Assembly (NCBI GenBank): GCA_045532145.1 | Contig: JAZSFJ010000111.1 | Location: 1 to 6,369, forward strand | Source: SIG459 sp045532145 | GTDB taxonomy: Bacteria; Bacillota; Clostridia; Oscillospirales; Oscillospiraceae | Length of the DNA stretch: 6,369 nucleotides | Direction: 5' to 3' | Part shown: piece after piece, positions 1 through 5,161 of the stretch | How the letters are laid out: every line of letters begins with the position of its first letter | How positions within the stretch are numbered: the first letter of the stretch is position 1 | Made by a program: the position numbers and the translations under genes | The notes under the pieces: generated by a model | What the model saw: only the letters and a program-made list of their open reading frames with translations | Databases searched by the model: none | Told to the model about the DNA's origin: nothing

Positions 1-158
1 GCGCGGGTGAACGCCATTTCGACGTTGTACTTCTGCGCATTCATGTAGAAGATGCCGATGAATCCGACCAGTGCCATTGCCAGACCGATGTGCATGCCCA
101 TGAACAGCAGAATCAGCAGAATAACCAGACCAAGTACGCCGGCTATAATTCCACTCAT
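1..158 (-). CDS. TRAP transporter large permease (DctM-like), N-terminal fragment
   Basis: Only the first 52 codons lie in the window; the rest runs off the left edge. The reading frame begins with ATG at 158-156, with an AGGAG ribosome binding site (plus-strand 169-173) 10 bases upstream. The peptide starts MSGIIAGVLGLVILLILLFM, one long hydrophobic helix, followed by GMHIGLAMALVGFIGIFYM, a second helix. A Gly-x-x-Ile-Gly-x-Ala-x-x-Leu-Val-Gly turn of this kind is typical of the start of DctM, the 12-helix subunit of TRAP transporters that moves organic acids across the cytoplasmic membrane with Na+ or H+. DctM usually works with a DctP binding protein and a small DctQ subunit; neither is visible, and this is the first gene of its transcript, so they would have to lie further left. 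It is divergent from a LysR gene, which suggests regulated uptake of the substrate of the downstream operon. Another polytopic carrier family cannot be excluded from 52 residues. Confidence 0.72.
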   Translation of the reverse strand, partial: MSGIIAGVLGLVILLILLFMGMHIGLAMALVGFIGIFYMNAQKYNVEMAFTR

Positions 159-189
159 ACTTTTCACACTCCTATTATTTTTGCAGCAG

Positions 190-211
190 TTACAATACGA
201 AAATATTGTAA
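190..211 (-). promoter_or_regulatory. Inverted repeat in the 5' leader of the permease gene
   Basis: TTACAATA (190-197) and TATTGTAA (204-211) form a perfect 8-bp dyad around a 6-base centre. It lies between the predicted permease start site and its ribosome binding site, so it could be an mRNA hairpin or a protein-binding dyad. No T tract follows in the direction of transcription, so it is not an intrinsic terminator. Confidence 0.4.
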
Positions 212-272
212 AAATTCGACAAATCCTTCACAAGCATAGATATCAGATTTTATCGAACATGCGTTACATCAT

Positions 273-302
273 AATTTAACACTAAGCTTTATTAATTGGC
301 AA
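273..302 (-). promoter_or_regulatory. Candidate promoter of the permease gene
   Basis: Read on the minus strand, a -35-like TTGCCA (plus 302-297, 5 of 6 to TTGACA) is followed after 18 bases by TAAATT (plus 278-273, 4 of 6 to TATAAT). Transcription would start near 266, giving a leader of about 108 bases. The weak -10 box and the dyads lying directly upstream of the -35 fit a promoter that needs an activator. The assignment rests on consensus matching only. Confidence 0.42.
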
Positions 303-303
303 A

Positions 304-318
304 TGCATATTTTATGCA
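304..318. promoter_or_regulatory. TGCA dyad, LysR-type operator candidate (promoter-proximal)
   Basis: TGCATA-TTT-TATGCA is a perfect 15-bp inverted repeat. Its right half shares the TGCA core with the next dyad. It abuts the -35 of the permease promoter, with its centre near -45 from the predicted start, which is where LysR-family activators place their activation half. The function is inferred from symmetry and position. Confidence 0.5.
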
Positions 319-344
319 ATGTCATGCATTTTTGCATTGACATT
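318..344. promoter_or_regulatory. Long TGCA dyad, LysR-type operator candidate (promoter-distal)
   Basis: AATGTCA (318-324) pairs with TGACATT (338-344), and the inner TGCA (325-328) pairs with TGCA (333-336) across a four-T centre, with one unpaired T at 337. The dyad centre lies near -65 from the predicted permease start, the usual position of the LysR recognition site. It is followed by no terminator-like tail in either direction, and it overlaps a TTGACA at 337-342 on the plus strand. Confidence 0.5.
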
Positions 345-352
345 TCGTTATT

Positions 353-382
353 TTGGCCGATTGTTTTTTTGAAACCTATAAT
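353..382 (+). promoter_or_regulatory. Possible distal promoter toward the LysR genes
   Basis: A perfect TATAAT (377-382) is preceded at 18-bp spacing by TTGGCC (353-358, 4 of 6 to TTGACA). It would give a leader of about 175 bases for the first LysR gene. In such AT-rich DNA a chance match is quite possible, and the box at 519-527 is the better candidate. Confidence 0.25.
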
Positions 383-395
383 GTATTATTACATT
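380..395. repeat. Short inverted repeat AATGTA-N4-TACATT
   Basis: A perfect 6-bp dyad around TTAT overlaps the possible distal -10 box. It could be a regulator site, but AT-rich DNA yields such dyads by chance. Confidence 0.3.
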
Positions 396-418
396 TGATA
401 ATATATGACGATGCTTTT

Positions 419-432
419 TACGCATAGGCGTA
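419..432. repeat. Short inverted repeat TACGC-N4-GCGTA
   Basis: A perfect 5-bp dyad, notable because it is one of the few GC-containing segments of this AT-rich intergenic region. It sits about 100 bases before the predicted start of the first LysR transcript. No function is assigned. Confidence 0.3.
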
Positions 433-479
433 TACTTCGGAGGCTGTTAATATTTCGTTCATTTATAGCCACATTTTTT

Positions 480-500
480 GTTTTGCATTTTTTGCAAAAC
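480..500. promoter_or_regulatory. GTTTTGCA/TGCAAAAC operator candidate upstream of lysR
   Basis: GTTTTGCA (480-487) and TGCAAAAC (493-500) form a perfect 8-bp inverted repeat around five Ts. It contains the T-N11-A arrangement of LysR operators (T484 to A496) and shares the TGCA-Tn-TGCA core with the dyad at 318-344. It covers the -35 side of the predicted lysR promoter, as expected for an autoregulatory site that blocks or bends the promoter. Confidence 0.52.
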
Positions 501-518
501 CATTTATTCTATTTTTTG

Positions 519-527
519 TGATATAAT
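519..527 (+). promoter_or_regulatory. Extended -10 promoter of the first LysR gene
   Basis: TGATATAAT is a perfect extended -10 element (TG-N-TATAAT). No good -35 box lies at 16-18 bp, which is common for extended -10 promoters. Transcription would start near 534, giving a leader of about 29 bases that includes an AGGAG site at 553-557. The second LysR gene is probably on the same transcript. Confidence 0.55.
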
Positions 528-562
528 TCCTCCGGTCCACACGTCATAGACAGGAGCTCGGT

Positions 563-1477
563 ATGTCTGCAAGTTTTGACGCCTATAAGGTTTTTTATTA
601 TGTTGGTAAATATAACAATATAACCCATGCTGCCAACGCACTGTTTCTCTCCCAGTCCACCGTCAGCCGTTCCATCCAGAGTCTTGAAGCGGATCTTGGC
701 TGCAAGCTTTTTGAGCGCTTCCAGCACGGTGTGACTCTCACCGCCGAGGGCGAGATGCTTTACGGCCATGTTGCCCGGGCCTGCGAGGATATACTCATCG
801 GCGAGGAAAAGCTCAAACAGCTACAGACCGGGGACATACAGAAAATCCGTCTCGGCGTGGACAACTTTGTCCTCACCCATTTCATCCTCCCGGTGATGAA
901 GGACTTCCAGAAGGATTTTCCCGATGTGCATATAGAGTTCAGCTGTGATATGATCACCTCCACGGACCACTGCCTCCAATCCCTCCTCTGCGGAGATGTT
1001 GACGCCGTGTTTACTTTGGGCCCCATCCCGGACACTCCCGGCATTGTTGCTCAGAATCTCGGCGAGTATTATGATGTTTTTATAGCGGGCAGACTTTTTG
1101 AGGAGCTCAACCGCGACCGCGTTCGCATTTACGATGTCTCTCTTTGTCCCTTCGCCTCTCTTAACCGGGGTATAAGCGGCAGTGATTATCTTCGAGGTGC
1201 TTTTGCCTCCCACGGTCTGCGAGTGGAACCCAGCTATCAGGTAGAGGACTTCCGTCATCTTCTGGACATTGTGGACATGGGCATGTGTCTCGCTTTGGTC
1301 CCCTCCCCTCTTTTCGCCCGCCACAGGAACTATGATAATATATTCCCTATAGATATCAGCACAACCCTTCCCAAGCGAAATATCTGTATCCTTACCGCCA
1401 AGAACAATCCCCATAATGTTGCCCGGGATGAATTAATCAGACGTATAAGGAAGAATATGCAGAGCGATCTCATATAA
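563..1477 (+). CDS. LysR-type transcriptional regulator (first of two)
   Basis: This 304-residue protein has the normal LysR length (about 290-320). Residues 3-62 form the winged helix-turn-helix, with the conserved run ITHAANALFLSQSTVSRSIQ and then SLEADLGCKLFER and the LTAEGE wing. A linker helix follows to about residue 90. The rest is the periplasmic-binding-protein-like effector domain, starting at IRLGVDNF and containing the late segment VDMGMCLALVPSPLFA that is typical of the second lobe. The ATG at 563 has AGGAG just upstream. It is divergent from the permease, with LysR-type dyads between them, so it most likely regulates the permease and itself. Codon use is less biased than in the downstream operon, as expected for a low-level regulator. 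The effector molecule cannot be read from the sequence. Confidence 0.92.
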   Translation: MSASFDAYKVFYYVGKYNNITHAANALFLSQSTVSRSIQSLEADLGCKLFERFQHGVTLTAEGEMLYGHVARACEDILIGEEKLKQLQTGDIQKIRLGVDNFVLTHFILPVMKDFQKDFPDVHIEFSCDMITSTDHCLQSLLCGDVDAVFTLGPIPDTPGIVAQNLGEYYDVFIAGRLFEELNRDRVRIYDVSLCPFASLNRGISGSDYLRGAFASHGLRVEPSYQVEDFRHLLDIVDMGMCLALVPSPLFARHRNYDNIFPIDISTTLPKRNICILTAKNNPHNVARDELIRRIRKNMQSDLI

Positions 1478-1517
1478 GTTCATCTAAAACGAAAAGTAAT
1501 GTCAGGAGTATGTATAC

Positions 1518-2420
1518 ATGGATACCTTGCAGCTGAGATTGTTTATTTCCCTGTCCCAGACTCTGAATTTCACCAAAACAGCCAACGAGTTCTACGTTAC
1601 CCAGCCCACAGTCAGCAACTACATAAAGGCTCTTGAAAGCAGTCTTGGAGTTACCCTGCTCAAGCGCAACAGCCACAGTGTTTCCCTTACCCCCGAGGGC
1701 AAGGAGTTCGTTGGCTACGCAAAGCAGCTTCTCTCCCTCCAGGCCGAGGCCGAAAATCGCCTCAAGAATATTTCCGAAGGACGCAGAGGATACATAAAGG
1801 TTGCCATGCTCTCCAGTGCATCTGGCTACTTCACCATCTGCCTTGAGGAATTTCTGAAAAAACATCCCGGCGTTCAGGTAAACGTCGATTTGCTGGAAGG
1901 CGCAGAAATGACCTCGGCTCTGGGTCAGAACAGCTACGACCTCTATTTCGCCCATCAGCACATGGTTCCCGAAAACGAGGTTATTGAATACCGCTCTCTT
2001 GGCAGCACCCACCTCCACGTTTTTGTAAACAAGGCTTTTCTGAGCGACATCGACATGAGCGACTGGAGCACTCTCTCCAAATTCCATTTTGTCTCCACTC
2101 CCGCTCAGGACTTCACCCTCTCAGGCCAGATAAACAAGATATGTGCAAACCGCGGTATTGTGCCCGACATCATCAACTACTATAACCGCGCCGATATGGC
2201 GGTTCTGGCAATCAACTCCGGCGTGGGCATTGCCATTTTGCCCCCCCACCTGAAAAACTTCTATAACTGCCCCAATGTAGTCAGCCTTCCCATCGAAGGC
2301 GACGACGCCAAAATAACCATGGTGGTGGCCTGGCAGCGCAATACCGGCAATCCGGACGTGCCCCGTTTCCTCAGTCTCAACTCCCTTACAGAAAACAGAT
2401 TTTTCAGTCTTTACAAATAA
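1518..2420 (+). CDS. LysR-type transcriptional regulator (second of two)
   Basis: This 300-residue LysR protein begins 40 bases after the first regulator and is probably co-transcribed with it. The DNA-binding domain spans about residues 1-60, with FTKTANEFYVTQPTVSNYIK, then ALESSLGVTLLKR and LTPEGKEF. The effector domain starts near GYIKVAML, and INSGVGIAILPPHLKNF is the conserved late segment of the second lobe. The start at 1518 is supported by AGGAG at 1504-1508; an ATG at 1510 is out of frame. The helix-turn-helix differs clearly from the first regulator, so the two should recognise different sites. Lying directly before the catabolic operon, this one is the likelier controller of it, but that is inference from position. 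Confidence 0.92.
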   Translation: MDTLQLRLFISLSQTLNFTKTANEFYVTQPTVSNYIKALESSLGVTLLKRNSHSVSLTPEGKEFVGYAKQLLSLQAEAENRLKNISEGRRGYIKVAMLSSASGYFTICLEEFLKKHPGVQVNVDLLEGAEMTSALGQNSYDLYFAHQHMVPENEVIEYRSLGSTHLHVFVNKAFLSDIDMSDWSTLSKFHFVSTPAQDFTLSGQINKICANRGIVPDIINYYNRADMAVLAINSGVGIAILPPHLKNFYNCPNVVSLPIEGDDAKITMVVAWQRNTGNPDVPRFLSLNSLTENRFFSLYK

Positions 2421-2430
2421 TTAACGCCCC

Positions 2431-2459
2431 TAAATCCGCGGTAAAATGCCGCGGATTTA
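2431..2459 (+). terminator. Intrinsic terminator after the LysR pair
   Basis: TAAATCCGCGG (2431-2441) and CCGCGGATTTA (2449-2459) form a perfect 11-bp stem with a 7-base loop. It begins 11 bases after the second LysR stop codon. The following bases are T-rich but interrupted (TTGATTTTACTTGATTTTT), so termination may be incomplete. It separates the regulator transcript from the catabolic operon. Confidence 0.75.
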
Positions 2460-2532
2460 TTGATTTTACTTGATTTTTCAAATATTCTTAATAATTAGAT
2501 TCACATTCCTTATCGCCCTATAACGAAACTTT

Positions 2533-2562
2533 TTAACCACAAAAGCGGCAATAAGATATAAT
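2533..2562 (+). promoter_or_regulatory. Candidate promoter of the catabolic operon
   Basis: A perfect TATAAT (2557-2562) is preceded after 18 bp by TTAACC (2533-2538, 4 of 6 to TTGACA). Transcription would start near 2569, giving a leader of about 75 bases before the BKACE gene. A strong -10 with a weak -35 suits a regulated promoter. The TGCA dyads of the divergent region are absent here. Confidence 0.5.
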
Positions 2563-2573
2563 ATATTCGTATT

Positions 2574-2598
2574 TTAAGGCGAAGTTATTACGCCCTAA
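2574..2598. promoter_or_regulatory. TTAAGGCG/CGCCCTAA dyad just downstream of the operon promoter
   Basis: TTAAGGCG (2574-2581) and CGCCCTAA (2591-2598) are inverted with one mismatch around 9 bases. The centre falls near +17 from the predicted start, a position where a bound protein would block transcription; as RNA it would form a weak leader hairpin. CGCCCTA also occurs at 2514-2520, upstream of the -35, and as CGCCCCTAAAT at 2425-2435, so a repeated half-site is possible. Confidence 0.4.
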
Positions 2599-2644
2599 AT
2601 GATGAGTCAATTTTCAAAATTTAATTATGAAAGGAATTTCAATC

Positions 2645-3574
2645 ATGGCTAAAAGAAAAGTTATACTGACCGTCGCTCAGACCGGTAACTTCCAGGGCAA
2701 GGCCCAGAACCCCGGACTTCCCGAGCAGCCCGATGAGATCATCCCCTCTGCATATGACTGCTACAACGCTGGTGCTACCATAGTCCACGTTCACGCCCGC
2801 AACAAGGAAGGCAAGAGCTGCAACGACGGCGAGATCTTTGCTGAGATCAACTCCGGCATCCGTGCAAAGTGCCCCATCATCATTCAGAACTCCTCCGCTC
2901 CCGCAACCCGCGCCAACGCCCACACTGACGACGGCCTCGGCGTTCTCGATATGAAGGATCCCGCCTGCTGGCCCGAGATGGTCACCCTCGACTGCTCTCT
3001 CATGACCACCACCTGGGAAGACCTCGAGTTCATCTACATGTGGACCCGCAAGTGGCTCGTCAATGTTGCCCGCCGCATCAAGGAGATGGGCATCAAGGCC
3101 GAGATCGAAGTTTTCGATCCCACCGCTATTGAAGACGTCTTCAAGTATCTCTATCCCGCCGGCGTTCTGGACGATCCCGTCTCCATGACTCTCGTTATGG
3201 GTATGGATAAGGTTTCTCAGGGTGCTATCTCCTGCACTCAGGAAAACATCGACTACATGATGAACCTGGCTCACTCCTGCGCTAAGGCTGCAGGCGTTAA
3301 GATGCCTCTGGACATCACCACCATGGCTATCGGCGCAAACCAGCTGCCCGGCACCGTTTATGGTATGCTCAAGGGCGCAGGCCTCCGCACCGGTATGGAA
3401 GACAACATCTACTACAGCTACAAGAGACTTGCCAAGAGCAATGCCGAGCTGGTTGAGCGCTGCGTCCGCATCATCCACGAGCTCGATATGGAAGTTGCCA
3501 CTCCCGAAGAGGCACGCGAGATGCTCTGCATGCCCCAGCTGAAGAACAACGGCAAAGTCCGCGGCAACGCATAA
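2645..3574 (+). CDS. BKACE family (DUF849) beta-keto acid cleavage enzyme, Kce-like
   Basis: This 309-residue cytosolic Zn enzyme belongs to the family of 3-keto-5-aminohexanoate cleavage enzyme, which converts a beta-keto acid plus acetyl-CoA to acetoacetate plus a new acyl-CoA. I chose ATG 2645 because AAAGGA (2630-2635) sits correctly before it; the in-frame ATG at 2627 has no such site. Visible family marks are AYDCYNAGATIVHVHAR, with Zn ligands His48 and His50, Ser83 in IIIQNSS, Glu155 in EIEVF, and LRTGMEDNIYY with Arg248, Zn ligand Glu252 and Asp253. These match, at constant spacing, the His46, His48, Ser82, Glu143, Arg226, Glu230 and Asp231 that I recall for the Cloacimonas enzyme. 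Glu14 of that enzyme aligns with Phe16 here, which suggests a different substrate. It is the first gene of the operon, 26 bases before a dehydrogenase that could make its keto acid. Codon use is strongly biased, consistent with high expression. Family is confident; substrate is unknown. Confidence 0.9.
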   Translation: MAKRKVILTVAQTGNFQGKAQNPGLPEQPDEIIPSAYDCYNAGATIVHVHARNKEGKSCNDGEIFAEINSGIRAKCPIIIQNSSAPATRANAHTDDGLGVLDMKDPACWPEMVTLDCSLMTTTWEDLEFIYMWTRKWLVNVARRIKEMGIKAEIEVFDPTAIEDVFKYLYPAGVLDDPVSMTLVMGMDKVSQGAISCTQENIDYMMNLAHSCAKAAGVKMPLDITTMAIGANQLPGTVYGMLKGAGLRTGMEDNIYYSYKRLAKSNAELVERCVRIIHELDMEVATPEEAREMLCMPQLKNNGKVRGNA

Positions 3575-3600
3575 GTTACATAGCTTAAGGAGATAAAAAC

Positions 3601-4563
3601 ATGAATAAGCGTGTTATTGGTATTGTTGGCCTTGGCATGATCGGAAACAGCACCGCTGTTCTGACCACTCTCCACGGCAACAAGACCATCTGCTACGTCA
3701 GAAGCGAAGCCAAGATCCCCACCTACAAAGCCGGTTTCGATAAGATGTACGATGAGCTCGTCGCTCAGGGCATCATCACCGAAGAGCAGAAGGAAGTCTG
3801 CGCTTCTTATCTGGTCTACACCACCTCCTACGAGGGAATGGCAGAATGCGAAGTCATCTTCGAGGCTATTGCTGAAGACATCGAAATGAAGAAGGTCTGC
3901 TTTGCAGAGATCGAGCGCTGCTGCCCCAACATCAAGCTCATCGGCTCCTGCTCCTCTTCTATTCTCCCCGATGCTCTCGCTGCTGCCGCCGACAAGTATG
4001 CTGACCGCATCATCGTCACCCATCCCTTCTTCCCCGTTCACATGGTCCCCTACTTCGAGATCTGCTACTCCGAGAAGACTGCCGAAGGCGTTGTTGACTA
4101 CGCAAAGCAGGTTCTCGCTGAACTGGACAGAAAGCCCTCCGTCCTGAAAAAGCCCAACCCCGGCTTCATCGGTAACTACCTGCAGTTCGCTCTGTGGGCT
4201 GCCTGCCTGAATCTGGTTGAGCAGGGCATCTGCGATCCCAAGGACGTGGACAACTGCCTGAACTACAGCTTCTGCCCCCGTTACAGTAGCATCGGTATTT
4301 TCGATCACTTCGACAACGGCGGCTACAAGCTCAACATCACCACCTGCAATGCTGTGTTCCCCATCCTCCCCCGCTGGGATGCCGCTCCCGACTGCATCCG
4401 CGAGAAGGCTGAGTCTCCCGACGCATGGGGCGCCAAGAGTCCCACCAAGCTGGGCTTCTATGACTGGAACGGCGTTGACATGGTTGAGTACCAGAAGAAG
4501 GTCAATGCTCCTTACTGGAAGTTCATCAACTGGGAGTTCCCTGCTGAGAAGCTCGAGAAGTAA
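3601..4563 (+). CDS. 3-hydroxyacyl-CoA-dehydrogenase-fold NAD(P)-dependent dehydrogenase, L-carnitine dehydrogenase-like
   Basis: This 320-residue protein matches the length of the L-carnitine, L-gulonate and 3-hydroxybutyryl-CoA dehydrogenase group. The N-terminal Rossmann domain opens with GIVGLGMIG, giving GxGxxG at residues 10-15. GSCSSSILP (115-123) corresponds to the conserved SNTSxLP loop. THPFFPVHMVPYFEI carries the catalytic His141 and Glu153, with the 12-residue spacing of the His-Glu pair in HCDH. GFIGN (188-192) supplies the conserved Asn at the start of the helical C-terminal domain. The segment CDPKDVDNCLNYSF followed by an IGIFDHF-type stretch resembles, from memory, bacterial L-carnitine dehydrogenase more than the CoA-ester enzymes, so a free 3-hydroxy acid is the likelier substrate. 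AAGGAG (3587-3592) precedes the start. Next to a BKACE gene, its product would be the 3-keto acid that BKACE cleaves. The exact substrate is not determined. Confidence 0.85.
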   Translation: MNKRVIGIVGLGMIGNSTAVLTTLHGNKTICYVRSEAKIPTYKAGFDKMYDELVAQGIITEEQKEVCASYLVYTTSYEGMAECEVIFEAIAEDIEMKKVCFAEIERCCPNIKLIGSCSSSILPDALAAAADKYADRIIVTHPFFPVHMVPYFEICYSEKTAEGVVDYAKQVLAELDRKPSVLKKPNPGFIGNYLQFALWAACLNLVEQGICDPKDVDNCLNYSFCPRYSSIGIFDHFDNGGYKLNITTCNAVFPILPRWDAAPDCIREKAESPDAWGAKSPTKLGFYDWNGVDMVEYQKKVNAPYWKFINWEFPAEKLEK

Positions 4564-4592
4564 GAGCGCAGCGATACCTTAATTCTAAAGAA

Positions 4593-4606
4593 AGGATTGA
4601 TATCCT
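4593..4606 (+). promoter_or_regulatory. Ribosome binding site inside a small hairpin
   Basis: AGGAT (4593-4597) and ATCCT (4602-4606) flank a 4-base loop. The left arm contains the GGA of the AAAGGA site used by the cupin gene, and the right arm touches its ATG. Five base pairs are weak, so an effect on translation is only a possibility. Confidence 0.28.
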
Positions 4607-5065
4607 ATGGTATACGATAACAACAAGGGCGGCGAGTACGGCAAGTATTTCGTACAGGACAGCCCCGGCCCCGCAATGGACGCTGAGTTCAAGGCCATTT
4701 ACGACAAGTTCGCAAAGCGCATCCTCTGGATGGACGGCAACGTCTGCCCCGGCGCTTTCCAGATGAACACCGCATGGTACAAGGACGCTGCTCCCCGTGA
4801 TCCCATGTTCACCGAGCACGCCCACGGCGATACCAACGAGCTCGTTTGCTTCTTCTCCAGCGATCCTGAGAATCCCTACGACCTCGGCGGCAAGATCGAG
4901 TTTTCCATCGAAGGCGAAGCTCACCTGCTGACCAAGTCCACCATGATCTACATTCCTGCAGGTCTGAAGCACAACCCCATGCGCATCCTTGAGGTCAACC
5001 GCCCCATCTTCCACTGCTCCATCATCATGAAGGAAGCCTACGAAGAGGACAGCACCTACAAGTAA
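4607..5065 (+). CDS. Small single-domain cupin protein of unknown function
   Basis: This 152-residue protein has the two cupin metal-binding motifs. The first is HAHGDTNE (His71, His73, Glu78), followed by LVCFFSSDPENP and DLGGKIEF. The second is YIPAGLKHNP, with His122 as the fourth ligand. All four ligands are present, so a bound metal and possible catalysis are plausible. No signal peptide or membrane segment is seen, so it should be cytosolic. I recall similar HxHxxxxE...GSDPENP...DLGG...PAGLKH proteins as uncharacterised cupins of anaerobes, but I know no assigned reaction. It starts 43 bases after the dehydrogenase stop, has its own AAAGGA site (4591-4596), and shares the biased codon use of the operon. 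It could be an isomerase, decarboxylase or lyase that prepares the substrate, or a small-molecule sensor; the sequence does not decide. Confidence 0.82.
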   Translation: MVYDNNKGGEYGKYFVQDSPGPAMDAEFKAIYDKFAKRILWMDGNVCPGAFQMNTAWYKDAAPRDPMFTEHAHGDTNELVCFFSSDPENPYDLGGKIEFSIEGEAHLLTKSTMIYIPAGLKHNPMRILEVNRPIFHCSIIMKEAYEEDSTYK

Positions 5066-5084
5066 GCCATAATAACTACCATAA

Positions 5085-5111
5085 ACGCCTGGTCGTTTCA
5101 CGGCCAGGCGT
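5085..5111 (+). terminator. Strong intergenic hairpin without a T tract (possible partial terminator or processing site)
   Basis: ACGCCTGGTCG (5085-5095) and CGGCCAGGCGT (5101-5111) form an 11-bp stem with one G-U pair and a 5-base loop. It lies 19 bases after the cupin stop and 50 bases before the CoA-transferase start. The downstream sequence (ATCGTGGATATTC) lacks a run of Ts, so a full intrinsic terminator is unlikely; mRNA stabilisation, processing or partial attenuation fits better. Confidence 0.45.
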
Positions 5112-5161
5112 ATCGTGGATATTCTCGGATTTTAAGTATATAAACGAAAGGAATCTTATAA

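Noticed and set aside
52..279. Plus-strand 75-codon open frame over the permease N-terminus and leader
   Set aside because: It has no ribosome binding site and overlaps the better-supported minus-strand permease start with its AGGAG site and two hydrophobic helices.
159..562. CRISPR array, tRNA, or known riboswitch in the large intergenic region
   Set aside because: The repeats are short, irregular palindromes with no regular spacers; no tRNA cloverleaf or recognisable riboswitch core was seen.
2627..2644. Alternative upstream start for the BKACE gene (MKGISI extension)
   Set aside because: There is no Shine-Dalgarno before 2627, and the AAAGGA of the next start lies inside this extension, so 2645 is preferred.
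2639..3478. Long minus-strand open frame (279 codons) antisense to the BKACE gene
   Set aside because: It mirrors the strong codon bias of the real gene; its translation has no recognisable family motif and it has no ribosome binding site, whereas the plus strand has clear Zn-ligand and catalytic motifs.
3418..4308. Minus-strand open frame (296 codons) overlapping the BKACE and dehydrogenase genes
   Set aside because: It spans two well-supported genes and the gap between them; its translation is low-complexity in Val, Asp, Gly and Ala, as expected of an antisense shadow.
2645..5065. Lysine-to-butyrate fermentation cluster (kamDE-kdd-kce-kal)
   Set aside because: Only a Kce-family gene is present; the neighbouring dehydrogenase is of the HCDH/carnitine-dehydrogenase fold and not 3,5-diaminohexanoate dehydrogenase, and no aminomutase or ammonia-lyase gene is in the window.
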